From Lederbergia citri (GTDB taxonomy: Bacteria; Bacillota; Bacilli; Bacillales; Bacillaceae_C), in contig NZ_JAGYPG010000004.1 of the NCBI RefSeq assembly GCF_018343625.1, positions 365,496-429,495 on the forward strand: 64,000 nucleotides of DNA. The letters run 5' to 3'. Below, piece by piece: positions 46,901 through 55,365 of this stretch (position 1 is the stretch's first letter; every line of letters begins with the position of its first letter). Below the pieces are notes generated by a model, which ran no database searches, was not told where the DNA came from, and worked only from the letters and a program-made list of their open reading frames with translations. The position numbers were made by a program, and so were the translations under genes.

Positions 46901-47020
46901 TTATTTTCTTTCATTTGTATAGCCGCCTGCTTTATCCGCTCTTTTAAATTCTCTTCCATACAGCACTTCCTGTGTAGCTGATAATGTGCTTTTCGTTTGT
47001 ATCTCTTTTCGTTTGCCCAT
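46901..47020 (-). CDS. yfhE: YfhE family small protein
   Basis: A 39-residue frame reads MGKRKEIQTKSTLSATQEV and continues LYGREFKRADKAGGYTNE, which I recognise as the YfhE family. It has a strong GGAGGTGA ribosome site on the minus strand. It precedes yfhD by 47 bases on the same strand. Function is unknown. Confidence 0.87.
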   Translation of the reverse strand: MGKRKEIQTKSTLSATQEVLYGREFKRADKAGGYTNERK

Positions 47021-47126
47021 CTATTTCACCTCCTTCTTTAATGTTTTGCCCATTACCTCCTCAAACATACAAGAAGATATTATGATAAAATGTAAATATT
47101 ATTCGATTATTAGAGGATGATGTACA

Positions 47127-47918
47127 ATGCCGATCATCACAAAAATTACGACGCAAAAAAATAGTAAGGATCGATATAATATTTATCTGGACGAAGCCTT
47201 TGCTTTTGGTGTCGATGAAGAAGTTTTAATTCGCTACCATTTGACGAAGGGGAAGGAATTGTCTGAGTTTGACATTACTCAGATTCAATATGAAGATGAA
47301 ATAAGGAAAGCATTGAATGCGGCTATCATTTTTTTATCTTATAGAATGAGATCAGGGGACGAAATTCGTCAGCATTTAAAGAAAAAAGAATGGGACGAGC
47401 CTGTCATTCAAGCTGTTTTATTAGAGTTGGCAGAACGGAAATACGTCGACGACTTAGAATTTGCTTCTGCCTATGTACGCACCCAAGTAAATGGGGGGAA
47501 AAAAGGTCCCTTGACGATCAAGCAGGAATTAAAACAAAAAGGAATTAAGGATCAATTGATTGAAGAGGCAATGGGCCATTATAGTGAAGAGCAAAAAATT
47601 GAACACGCGATTCAGCTTGGAAATAAAGTTGCAAAACAAAATAGCAAACTTTCCGAAAGGTTTCTTAAGCAAAAAATTGAACAGTTCTTATTAACAAAAG
47701 GTTTTCCATTTAATATTATATCGATCGCCATTGACGAGATTGAATATGAAAAAAATGACGATGATGAGTTGAACGCCTTGGAAATACAGGCTGAGAAGGC
47801 ACATAGAAGATATAAAAATTTGACTGGCTTTGAATATGAACAAAAAATGAAACAAGCTTTATATCGAAAAGGCTTTGCAATTGAATTAATTGACAAGTAT
47901 TTGGAGGAAAATGGATAA
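47127..47918 (+). CDS. recX: Recombination regulator RecX
   Basis: The 263-residue protein has the RecX helical repeats (FLSYRMRSGDEIRQHLKKK, ALYRKGFAIELIDKYL) and the YVDDLEFASAYVR block. RecX binds RecA filaments and tunes their activity. It is the size usual for Bacillus RecX and occupies the yfhG position of B. subtilis, between yfhE and yfhH. Confidence 0.93.
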   Translation: MPIITKITTQKNSKDRYNIYLDEAFAFGVDEEVLIRYHLTKGKELSEFDITQIQYEDEIRKALNAAIIFLSYRMRSGDEIRQHLKKKEWDEPVIQAVLLELAERKYVDDLEFASAYVRTQVNGGKKGPLTIKQELKQKGIKDQLIEEAMGHYSEEQKIEHAIQLGNKVAKQNSKLSERFLKQKIEQFLLTKGFPFNIISIAIDEIEYEKNDDDELNALEIQAEKAHRRYKNLTGFEYEQKMKQALYRKGFAIELIDKYLEENG

Positions 47919-48170
47919 GAATATTTCAACGTGCTTTTGCAACGGGAAAATGGACGTATGTTCAGGCTGACTGCTCGGAAAATAAAGTTGCGATGACTAC
48001 TTCAAAGAGTCTGTGACATGGAATAAACGGAGTGCTATCCGTTTGAGCGCTGCATAGAGCCTCGCGACACGTAAATACATCGAGCACTGTCCATTTGAGA
48101 GCTTCAAAGTGTGCAGGTTAAACCAACGATTACTAAGTCCAATAAAAAATACACATAGCCTATTAAAGAT
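47919..48170. repeat. Non-coding stretch with imperfect repeats
   Basis: The 26-base stretch at 48029-48054 recurs imperfectly at 48081-48106 (GAGTGCTATCCGTTTGAG against GAGCACTGTCCATTTGAG). The first copy contains a perfect 7-base hairpin (AAACGGA with TCCGTTT). The similar runs TTCAAAGAG and TTCAAAGTG flank the pair. No gene is visible. Confidence 0.45.
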
Positions 48171-48185
48171 AAGGTGGTAACTACA

Positions 48186-48500
48186 TTGGAAAAAGAAAAA
48201 AGATATAGCGCAATGACGGAAGTAGAGCTTAGACAAGAGATTGCCCAATTGAAAGAGAAGGCGCGTAAAGCGGAACAACTAGGAATTGTAAATGAATTCG
48301 CGGTGATGGAAAGAAAGGCAGTTATGGCACAGGCATATTTATTGGATCCAGCAGATTTTAAGCCGGGAGAAATTTATGCGGTTGAAGGTGCACCTGGTAC
48401 ATATTTTAAAATTGATTATTTAAAAGGTGTTTTTGCGTGGGGATATAGATTAAATGGCTCTGGCAAGGAAGAAGCACTGCCGATATCATTATTAAAATAG
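48186..48500 (+). CDS. yfhH: YfhH family protein (DUF1811)
   Basis: The 104-residue protein has an N-terminal helical pair (YSAMTEVELRQEIAQLKEKARKA) and a small beta domain (FKPGEIYAVEGAPGTYFKID), matching DUF1811/YfhH. Its role is unknown. The start is TTG at 48186, nine bases after AAGGTGG. Its place after recX agrees with B. subtilis. Confidence 0.9.
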   Translation: MEKEKRYSAMTEVELRQEIAQLKEKARKAEQLGIVNEFAVMERKAVMAQAYLLDPADFKPGEIYAVEGAPGTYFKIDYLKGVFAWGYRLNGSGKEEALPISLLK

Positions 48501-48501
48501 G

Positions 48502-48526
48502 CCAGCGGGGGAATTACCCCGCTGAT
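48502..48526. terminator. Hairpin between yfhH and the convergent small gene
   Basis: CAGCGGGG and CCCCGCTG pair around a short loop between convergent genes. It can serve both strands. Confidence 0.7.
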
Positions 48527-48535
48527 CCAAATCCA

Positions 48536-48697
48536 TTATCTTTTTTGCCGTTTGACGACGTCGTTTTCGAGAATGATTAATGACTGAGACTGTTCTGTTT
48601 CCCCATTTACTTGGTTGAACATCCTTTTCGGGTTATAGTGGTTGCGATTAAATGGGCTAAGGTGTCTATTTAAGTGAGAATTCTCATTCCTGTTCAT
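48536..48697 (-). CDS. YpzG-like small protein
   Basis: A 53-residue frame not in larger-gene lists reads MNRNENSHLNRHLSPFNRNH, then NPKRMFNQVNGETEQSQS and LIILENDVVKRQ. The N-PK, QVNGET-Q-QS and ILE parts match the YpzG family of small Bacillaceae proteins. A GGGGGAAA ribosome site precedes the ATG. It is likely expressed during sporulation, but that is inferred from its neighbours. Confidence 0.78.
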   Translation of the reverse strand: MNRNENSHLNRHLSPFNRNHYNPKRMFNQVNGETEQSQSLIILENDVVKRQKR

Positions 48698-48716
48698 GAT
48701 TTTCCCCCTTTACGAT

Positions 48717-48884
48717 CTAGTTAGGATCTTCATCCTCACGAGCACCGGAAGCTCGCATTCTTTCTTGGGGATTCGTATTTGTCGTCCCATTGGCACGTTT
48801 AGAAGCAAATTCAGGTTTTGCACGAGGCTCACCCTCGAATTTATTGTCATTTTTATAAGGGAAATCCTTTGCTTTATTGCGCAT
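48717..48884 (-). CDS. sspK: Small acid-soluble spore protein K
   Basis: A 55-residue frame reads MRNKAKDFPYKNDNKFEGEP, then RAKPEFASKRANGTTN and PQERMRASGAR, which is SspK. The C-terminus is extended by an acidic tail (EDEDPN) compared with the B. subtilis form as I remember it. A GGAGG ribosome site precedes it. SspK is a minor protein of the spore core. It lies 19 bases upstream of the YpzG-like gene on the same strand. Confidence 0.9.
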   Translation of the reverse strand: MRNKAKDFPYKNDNKFEGEPRAKPEFASKRANGTTNTNPQERMRASGAREDEDPN

Positions 48885-48996
48885 TCTGACTGCCTCCTTT
48901 ACAAGCGAGAAAAAGGTCTCGCAATTTTATTATGGTTTTTTCGATAACTTTTTATGAGTCCTAAAAAAACTCCATGCAGCCTCGGGCTTCACGGAG

Positions 48997-49977
48997 TTAT
49001 TCGGTCACAATGTTTAATTTTTTTCTTAATTTTTCCTCACTATAAATCCAGCCAGTATAAGATGCGATGATGTCCAAATCGTGGTTAAGCTGAACAATTG
49101 CAACAAATGGATAGTGTCCGTTGCTTCGATAACGTAAATCAATATAACGAACCTCATAATAATTGTCGAATTCTCCTATTTCCCAGCGGTAGACGGGAGA
49201 GAAGGATAAAAACGCTGATATGTTTTTATCTTTGCTGGCTGCTTCGATGATAGGAGATTGTGGAACTGGCAGTCGTTTAAATTTATCAAAAATCGTAATG
49301 GAGCGTTTATAAGCGCGCCCTACATAAAAATTGTCCTTTGATGTTACTGCAAGCCTCCATTGATTGAAACGCATAGTCGGTGCAATAATAATTTCTTCAG
49401 CATCAGGAATTGTTTTTAAAAGCGCTGATCTTACCGTTCTCTGCATGATGAATCGTAGAAGATAATATAAAATAATCACGGTATACATGATTAAAAATGT
49501 ATATCCTGGTGGTGCACCGAAAATCCAAAATATAATTCCAAGGACATGTAGACTGAAAATAATCGGATCAAATGTGTTAATAATGCCAAATGCCACCCAT
49601 TTATTTGAAAACGGTCGTAATGCTTGAGTTCCGTACGCATTGAAAATATCGACAAAAACATGGAGGAATACAGCTATAAAAGACCATATCCACAAATGAA
49701 GTATATTCGTTTCAGGAAAAAATAAACTGACAAAGGCTGTCACGGCAATTGGCCAGAATAATACTGCTGGGATTGAATGTGTAACCCCTCTGTGATTTCT
49801 TAAATAAACTGCGTTATTGCGTAATTTTAGAAAAGTATCGATATCAGGTATTTGGGATCCAATAATAGCAGCTACAAGTACACTATGACTATTGACTGTA
49901 TTTTCGGCCACTACTGGATCAAGCGTAGCAAGTCCGCCTATCGCGATTCCCATAACGACGTGAGTAGCTGTATCCAA
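48997..49977 (-). CDS. yfhP: YfhP / YdjM-type membrane metal-dependent hydrolase
   Basis: The 326-residue protein has N-terminal membrane segments with TATHVVMGIAIGGLA, SQIPDIDTFLK and RNHRGVTHSIPA, the metal-ligand pattern of the YdjM family. A soluble C-terminal domain follows. In B. subtilis, YfhP is reported as a repressor of the transport gene yfhQ-region neighbours, but its biochemical role is unclear. I chose TTG at 49977 because a TCCTCC (GGAGGA on this strand) ribosome site lies six bases before it; the longer frame to 50028 reads through that site. Confidence 0.85.
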   Translation of the reverse strand: MDTATHVVMGIAIGGLATLDPVVAENTVNSHSVLVAAIIGSQIPDIDTFLKLRNNAVYLRNHRGVTHSIPAVLFWPIAVTAFVSLFFPETNILHLWIWSFIAVFLHVFVDIFNAYGTQALRPFSNKWVAFGIINTFDPIIFSLHVLGIIFWIFGAPPGYTFLIMYTVIILYYLLRFIMQRTVRSALLKTIPDAEEIIIAPTMRFNQWRLAVTSKDNFYVGRAYKRSITIFDKFKRLPVPQSPIIEAASKDKNISAFLSFSPVYRWEIGEFDNYYEVRYIDLRYRSNGHYPFVAIVQLNHDLDIIASYTGWIYSEEKLRKKLNIVTE

Positions 49978-50130
49978 TCTAAATCCTCCTCGGGAAGGGA
50001 TGGCTATAGTTCGTGTTTTTACCATCATATTTTATTAAAATTTAATTTGCAATCAATAAAGATAGAAGCTCTTTTATAGTATAGACTATTCCCTAAAATA
50101 CATATTGATTAACATCAGGGAGATATGGAA

Positions 50131-51234
50131 ATGAATGAACAATTACAAAACAATTTAAATGACATGGCAATAGAAAAATTTCAAAAAGACTTATTAAATT
50201 GGTTTATTCGAGAGCAACGGGATCTCCCTTGGAGAAAGGATTCTGATCCTTATAAGGTTTGGGTTTCGGAAATTATGCTTCAACAAACGAGAGTTGATAC
50301 CGTTATACCTTATTATGAACGATTCCTTAAAAAGTTTCCTACGATTGAGGCATTCGCGGATGCAGATGATGAATCTGTCCTGAAAATTTGGGAGGGACTC
50401 GGGTATTATTCTCGAGTACGAAATCTTCATTCAGCTGTGAAAGAAGTTGTCACTCAATATGATGGAAAGGTTCCTAATACGTTAAAGGAAATATCAAAAT
50501 TAAAAGGTGTCGGTCCTTATACTGCAGGAGCTATATTAAGCATTGCTTACGGTGTGCCCGAGCCAGCAGTTGACGGCAATGTTATGCGTGTTCTATCGAG
50601 GATTCTTCTCATTTATGAAGACATAGCCAAACCATCTACTCGGAAAATCTTTGAAGAAGCTGTGAGGGAAATAATCAATCGCGACCACCCTTCTTATTTT
50701 AATCAAGCATTGATGGAGCTTGGTGCGCTTATATGTACCCCGACATCACCGTCATGTTTATTATGCCCAGTTAGAGAGCATTGTCTTGCTTTTTCGGCGG
50801 GTGTTGAAAAAGATTTGCCCGTAAAAACACGTAAAAAATCTACTAAGCATGTTGATTTGCTTGCAGCTGTTTTAAAAACTGATAAAGGAAAATTTTTAAT
50901 TCGTAAACGATCGAGTAAAGGATTGCTAGCAAATTTATGGGAATTTCCGACTGTGGAAGATGGAGAATTTATGCAAATGCGAACGGCTTTAGCGAAATAC
51001 TTAGAAGAGGAAGTTGATGCCGGTGTCCTCCTTGAAACAGGAACTTTTACTAAGGTTGATCATGTTTTTTCCCATTTAACTTGGTCTATCAATGTTTTTG
51101 CTGGATCTATTTCAGGAGATATTGAAGTGAGAGAGAATTATCTTCTTGTTACAAAAGAAGAACTTGAAGAATACGCATTTCCTGTTTCCCATCAAACGAT
51201 TTGGAAAACGTATAAGAAAAAAGTTAAACTATAA
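50131..51234 (+). CDS. mutY: A/G-specific adenine glycosylase MutY
   Basis: The protein is 367 residues, with a helix-hairpin-helix (LKGVGPYTAGAILS), catalytic aspartate in VDGNVMRVLSR, catalytic glutamate in EIMLQQTRVDTVIPYY and the 4Fe-4S cysteines spaced C-x6-C-x2-C-x5-C. A Nudix-like C-terminal domain reads 8-oxoguanine. It removes adenine mispaired with 8-oxoguanine. ATG 50131 fits the AGGGAG ribosome site better than 50125. It is divergent from yfhP as in B. subtilis. Confidence 0.95.
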   Translation: MNEQLQNNLNDMAIEKFQKDLLNWFIREQRDLPWRKDSDPYKVWVSEIMLQQTRVDTVIPYYERFLKKFPTIEAFADADDESVLKIWEGLGYYSRVRNLHSAVKEVVTQYDGKVPNTLKEISKLKGVGPYTAGAILSIAYGVPEPAVDGNVMRVLSRILLIYEDIAKPSTRKIFEEAVREIINRDHPSYFNQALMELGALICTPTSPSCLLCPVREHCLAFSAGVEKDLPVKTRKKSTKHVDLLAAVLKTDKGKFLIRKRSSKGLLANLWEFPTVEDGEFMQMRTALAKYLEEEVDAGVLLETGTFTKVDHVFSHLTWSINVFAGSISGDIEVRENYLLVTKEELEEYAFPVSHQTIWKTYKKKVKL

Positions 51235-51296
51235 AATTGTCCAATTTTCGTGAGACATGTAAAATAGACATATTGAATTTGAAAGGTGGATTTTTA

Positions 51297-52046
51297 ATGG
51301 GTAATAAAGTAGCACTTGTAACTGGAAGCAGCAGAGGTGTAGGAAAAGCTGCCGCAATTGCGTTAGCGAAGGAAGGCTATGATATTGTAGTCAATTATGC
51401 CCGCAGCAAAAAAGCTGCTCTTGAAACAGTTGAGGAAATTGAAAAACTAGGTAGAAAAGCATTCCTCGCTCGTGCTAATGTTGGTGATGTTGAAAAAATT
51501 AAAAATATGTTTGCAGAAATTGAAAATGAATTCGGTCGTCTTGATGTACTTATTAATAATGCAGCTTCAGGTGTATTAAGACCAGCAATGGAACTCGAAG
51601 AATCACATTGGGATTGGACAATGAATATTAACAGCAAAGCACTATTATTTTGTGCTCAAGAAGCTGCTAAATTAATGGAGCGAAATGGCGGAGGGAAAAT
51701 TGTCAGCCTCAGCTCACTAGGTTCAATTCGTTACTTGGAGAATTATACAACGGTTGGGGTATCTAAAGCGGCGGTTGAAGCTTTAACGCGTTATTTAGCA
51801 GTAGAGCTTTCACCGAAAAATATAGTGGTGAACGCTGTTTCTGGTGGCGCAATTGATACTGATGCTTTGAAGCATTTTCCAAATCGAGAAGAATTGTTAG
51901 AAGACGCAAGAAAAAATACACCAGCCGGACGAATGGTAGAAATCGATGACATTGTAAAAACCGTTATGTTCCTTGTATCAGAAGACGCTTCAATGATTCG
52001 TGGTCAGACAATCATCGTGGATGGTGGACGATCGATTCTTGTATAA
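51297..52046 (+). CDS. fabL: Enoyl-[acyl-carrier-protein] reductase FabL (NADPH)
   Basis: The 249-residue short-chain dehydrogenase has TGSSRGVGKA, NNAASG and the FabL-type active site Y-x6-K (YTTVGVSK), with SGGAIDTDALKHFP and the C-terminal GQTIIVDGGRS. It reduces the enoyl bond in fatty-acid elongation and is less sensitive to triclosan than FabI. ATG 51297 follows AAAGGTGGA. Its place between mutY and sspE matches B. subtilis. Confidence 0.93.
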   Translation: MGNKVALVTGSSRGVGKAAAIALAKEGYDIVVNYARSKKAALETVEEIEKLGRKAFLARANVGDVEKIKNMFAEIENEFGRLDVLINNAASGVLRPAMELEESHWDWTMNINSKALLFCAQEAAKLMERNGGGKIVSLSSLGSIRYLENYTTVGVSKAAVEALTRYLAVELSPKNIVVNAVSGGAIDTDALKHFPNREELLEDARKNTPAGRMVEIDDIVKTVMFLVSEDASMIRGQTIIVDGGRSILV

Positions 52047-52110
52047 AATGGTTTTCGTAATAATTCACTATGAAAATCACCGTTTTATAATTTGATTGCG
52101 AATCACAATC

Positions 52111-52206
52111 CGAATCACGATAAACTTCATCGATCTTCGCATATATTCGCCTATCCATATCCGATTCACGATCAAACTTTTCGACCTTCCTATTCGATCG
52201 TGAATC
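52111..52206. repeat. Imperfect direct repeat and hairpin after fabL
   Basis: CGAATCACGATAAACTTCATC at 52111 recurs imperfectly as CGATTCACGATCAAACTTTTC at 52162. The second copy forms an 11-base perfect hairpin, GATTCACGATC (52163-52173) with GATCGTGAATC (52196-52206). An AT-rich run follows. It is a likely terminator for fabL. Confidence 0.5.
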
Positions 52207-52281
52207 ATCAAAAATAATTTTATTTTTTTGGATAACAATCTCACCCTCTGGTTACATTAACAAACGTGGAGGTGAGAAAAG

Positions 52282-52467
52282 GTGAAAAAAGCTCAACAAT
52301 CTGGAACTAATGTCCAAAAAGTAAGACAACAAAATGCAGCTTCCGCTACTGGACAAAATTTTGGTACTGAGTTTGCCAGCGAAACAGATGCGCAACAAGT
52401 AAGACAACAAAACCAACAAGCTGAATCAAAAAAAAGTCAAAACTCAGGCAATTTCGGTCAACAGTAA
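52282..52467 (+). CDS. sspE: Gamma-type small acid-soluble spore protein
   Basis: The 61-residue protein is rich in Q, N, S and A, with two related blocks (KVRQQNAASATGQNFGTEFAS and QVRQQNQQAESKKSQNSG), as in gamma-type spore proteins that store amino acids for germination. The family usually has two longer repeats; this one is short. The start is GTG at 52282 after GGAGGTGAG. It should be expressed from a forespore promoter, for which I see only a weak match upstream. Confidence 0.88.
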   Translation: MKKAQQSGTNVQKVRQQNAASATGQNFGTEFASETDAQQVRQQNQQAESKKSQNSGNFGQQ

Positions 52468-52473
52468 TGAAAT

Positions 52474-52522
52474 AATAAGGATCTAACTTTCACAATGCGA
52501 AGGTTGGATCCTTATTTTTTTG
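52474..52522 (+). terminator. Terminator after sspE
   Basis: AATAAGGATCTAACTT pairs, with two mismatches, with AAGGTTGGATCCTTATT and is followed by a T run. Confidence 0.88.
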
Positions 52523-52628
52523 TGCCACTTTCAGAGACGAATACTCATTTGTTTTAAAAAATGGTAAAGAACGTTATAATGATAAAAGACCCTAAAAAGG
52601 TTGTTCGGATTAGAAAGTAGGGGAAAAG

Positions 52629-53156
52629 ATGGGTATTCCCGTTGAAGGCGATAACATTCAAATTCATAGCTATAAACATAATGGACATATACACCGAATT
52701 TGGGATGAGACGAAAATTTTAAAAGCGACAAAACATCTCGTTATAGGTGCGAATGATCGTACTTTAGTTACGGAAGCAGATGGTAGAACGTGGATTACAC
52801 GAGAGCCGGCCATTTGTTACTTTCATACTGACATTTGGTTCAACATAATTGCGATGATTCGTGAAGATGGCGTATATTACTATTGTAATCTTGGCTCGCC
52901 ATATGTTTACGATCAGGAAGCATTAAAATATATCGATTATGATTTGGATGTCAAAGTGTACCCGGATATGACGTTTACACTTCTGGATGAAGATGAATAC
53001 GAATACCATCGTAAGCAAATGGGATATCCAGATGTGATTGACCATATATTAAAACGAAATGTAGATAAATTAGTACGCTGGATTAGAACACGAAAAGGCC
53101 CGTTTTCACCGGACTTTATTGATACGTGGTATGATCGATATTTAATGTATCGATGA
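52629..53156 (+). CDS. ygaC: DUF402 nucleoside tri/diphosphate phosphatase (YgaC/Ntdp type)
   Basis: The 175-residue protein matches the DUF402 family with IQIHSYKHNGHIHRIWDET, ICYFHTDIWFNIIAMIR and YYCNLGSPYVYD. The acidic metal-binding residues lie in LDVKVYPDM and LLDEDEYE. Characterised relatives hydrolyse nucleoside triphosphates and diphosphates. It has a terminator after it and no close partner. The B. subtilis gene ygaB, expected between sspE and this gene, is absent. Confidence 0.87.
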   Translation: MGIPVEGDNIQIHSYKHNGHIHRIWDETKILKATKHLVIGANDRTLVTEADGRTWITREPAICYFHTDIWFNIIAMIREDGVYYYCNLGSPYVYDQEALKYIDYDLDVKVYPDMTFTLLDEDEYEYHRKQMGYPDVIDHILKRNVDKLVRWIRTRKGPFSPDFIDTWYDRYLMYR

Positions 53157-53171
53157 AAACGATACAGGATG

Positions 53172-53203
53172 ACCTGTTGATTTTAATTCAACAGGTTTAT
53201 TTT
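53172..53203 (+). terminator. Terminator after ygaC
   Basis: ACCTGTTGA and TCAACAGGT form a 9-base stem with a 7-base loop, followed by TTATTTTG. Confidence 0.85.
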
Positions 53204-53257
53204 GTTAGTAAAGTGTAACATTTTACTAAGGATTTCTTAGGGACGGTTGTTCGTACT

Positions 53258-53397
53258 ATGTAGCTCCAGGAGCCAAGCGACAAGCATACTTTTAGCTTCT
53301 TCCTATGGTAAGTAAACATTTCTCGTTCTGTTTCCTTTATCTCGTAAGAAGCTTAAAAAGTTTGTACGTCGCTGAAAGGGCGCTTGCGCTTTTCTAA
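53258..53397 (-). repeat. Interspersed repeat, copy 1 (inverted)
   Basis: Read on the minus strand this stretch (AAAAGCGCAAGCGCCC, then GACGTACAAACTT and GAGATAAAGGAAACA) matches the element at 55176-55322. It lies just upstream of ygaD. It has no coding content. Confidence 0.75.
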
Positions 53398-53417
53398 TTG
53401 TGAAAGGATGAATGGCA

Positions 53418-55166
53418 TTGGGTATCGTTAGAAGATATATGGAGTTTGTAAAACCTTATAAATGGAGAATTGTTGGGACTTTATTTATCGGGATCATTAA
53501 ATTTGCTATTCCTCTTTTAATTCCAATCTTAATGAAATATGTTATAGATGACGTGATCGGGGCAAAGAATTTATCAGCGGATGAAAAAACAACTAAGTTA
53601 TTTATAACAATGGGATTAATGCTGCTTTTATTTGTAGTGGTGAGACCACCTGTAGAATACTACCGCCAATATTTCGCGCAGTGGACTGCAAGTAAAATTT
53701 TGTACGATATTCGAGACAGGATGTTTACCCATATCCAAAAATTAAGTTTTAAATTTTATTCAAATACGCGCGCCGGTGAAGTCATATCGAGAATGATAAA
53801 CGATGTGGAGCAAACAAAGGAATTTGTTATTACCGGGTTAATGAATTTATGGCTTGATGTCACAACCGTGATTATTGCTGTAATCATAATGATTACGTTG
53901 GATGTACCTCTTACAATCGTATCCTTAGCTGTTTTTCCACTTTATATGATTTCAGTTCGCTATTTTTTCGGCAATTTGCGAAAACTGACGCGAGCCCGAT
54001 CGCAAGCACTCGCTGAAGTGCAAAGTTATTTACATGAACGTGTAGCGGGAATGTCGATTATTAAGAGCTTTGCGATAGAAGATCACGAGCAAAAACAATT
54101 CGATAGAAACAATGCAAATTTTTTAGATAAGGCGTTGACTCATACTAGCTGGACAGCGAAGGCTTTTTCTGTTGTTAATACGATTACGGACCTTGCACCG
54201 CTTATTGTTATTACGTATGCAGGATATCAAGTGATTCACGGAAATCTTTCCATCGGTACATTGGTCGCATTTATGGGCTATGTTGAAAGATTATATAATC
54301 CGTTGAGACGTCTCGTAAACTCATCCACTACACTTACTCAATCGATTGCTTCTATGGACCGGGTCTTTGGGTTAATAGATGAAAAATATGATATAGATGA
54401 TGCTCCTGACGCGATTGAACTGAAATCTGTCATAGGAAATATTAAACTAGAAAACGTATCTTTCGCGTATGATGAAAAAGATGGACCGATTCTAAAGAAT
54501 GTCAATCTAGATGTAAAAGCTGGAGAAACAATTGCGTTCGTAGGAATGAGTGGTGGTGGAAAATCCTCGCTCGTCAGCCTTATCCCTCGGTTTTATGATG
54601 TAACTGAAGGGCGAGTACTATTAGATGGTATCGATATTCGAAAGTTCAAAGTACGCAGTCTCCGTGATAAAATCGGAATGGTTCTTCAAGATAATATTTT
54701 ATTCAGTGATTCAGTTAAATCAAACATATTACTTGGAAAGCCAGAAAGTTCCGATGAGGAAGTGCGTTTGGCGGCTGATGCAGCTAATGCTCATGATTTT
54801 ATTATGGATTTACCTCTTGGGTATGACACTAAAGTCGGTGAGCGTGGAGTAAAGCTATCCGGGGGACAAAAACAACGTGTTGCGATTGCTAGAGTATTCT
54901 TGAAAAACCCGCCAATTCTTATATTAGATGAAGCAACATCGGCACTTGATCTTGAAAGTGAACACCTAATTCAAGAGGCACTAGAGAAGTTAGCGAAAGA
55001 TAGAACTACGTTTATCATTGCTCATCGACTATCAACCATTACCCATGCCGATAGAATTGTCTTAATTGATCATGGGAAAATTATGGAAATCGGAACACAT
55101 GAAGAGTTAATGGGAAAACAAGGAAAATATTATCAGCTATTCCAAGTGCAGCAATTAGATAATTAG
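53418..55166 (+). CDS. ygaD: ABC transporter, fused permease and ATPase (YgaD)
   Basis: The protein is 582 residues with six membrane helices in the N-terminal half and an ATPase domain with Walker A GMSGGGKSSL, signature LSGGQKQRV and Walker B ILILDEATSALD. This is the exporter half-transporter layout (MsbA/BmrA-like), so it probably works as a dimer. TTG 53418 (MGIVRRYMEFVKPYK) fits the AAAGGA ribosome site better than ATG 53412. The substrate is unknown. Inverted copies of a repeat flank the gene. Confidence 0.9.
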   Translation: MGIVRRYMEFVKPYKWRIVGTLFIGIIKFAIPLLIPILMKYVIDDVIGAKNLSADEKTTKLFITMGLMLLLFVVVRPPVEYYRQYFAQWTASKILYDIRDRMFTHIQKLSFKFYSNTRAGEVISRMINDVEQTKEFVITGLMNLWLDVTTVIIAVIIMITLDVPLTIVSLAVFPLYMISVRYFFGNLRKLTRARSQALAEVQSYLHERVAGMSIIKSFAIEDHEQKQFDRNNANFLDKALTHTSWTAKAFSVVNTITDLAPLIVITYAGYQVIHGNLSIGTLVAFMGYVERLYNPLRRLVNSSTTLTQSIASMDRVFGLIDEKYDIDDAPDAIELKSVIGNIKLENVSFAYDEKDGPILKNVNLDVKAGETIAFVGMSGGGKSSLVSLIPRFYDVTEGRVLLDGIDIRKFKVRSLRDKIGMVLQDNILFSDSVKSNILLGKPESSDEEVRLAADAANAHDFIMDLPLGYDTKVGERGVKLSGGQKQRVAIARVFLKNPPILILDEATSALDLESEHLIQEALEKLAKDRTTFIIAHRLSTITHADRIVLIDHGKIMEIGTHEELMGKQGKYYQLFQVQQLDN

Positions 55167-55175
55167 AGATTAATA

Positions 55176-55322
55176 GGAAAGCGTAAGCGCCTTGCTCATC
55201 GACGTACAAACTTCAGGGCCTTCGCCTGAGATAAAGGAAACACGGCGAGGAACGAGCCGATGTTGACTTATCGTAGGAAGAAGGACAAGAAGTTTGCTAG
55301 TCGATAGGCGCTGGAGCTGGAC
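55176..55322 (+). repeat. Interspersed repeat, copy 2
   Basis: This stretch (GAAAGCGTAAGCGCC, then ATCGACGTACAAACTTC, GAGATAAAGGAAACACGG and GGCGCTGGAGCTGG) is the inverted partner of the copy at 53258-53397. It follows the ygaD stop within 10 bases. Elements of this kind recur in Bacillus intergenic regions. It contains short internal inverted arms and no gene. Confidence 0.75.
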
Positions 55323-55328
55323 AATAGG

Positions 55329-55365
55329 AAAGCTCTGAGTATGTGATGAACTCAGAGCTTTTTTA
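55329..55365. terminator. Terminator between ygaD and ygaE
   Basis: AAAGCTCTGAG and CTCAGAGCTTTTTT form an 11-base stem. The ygaE stop codon lies inside its right arm. Confidence 0.9.
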
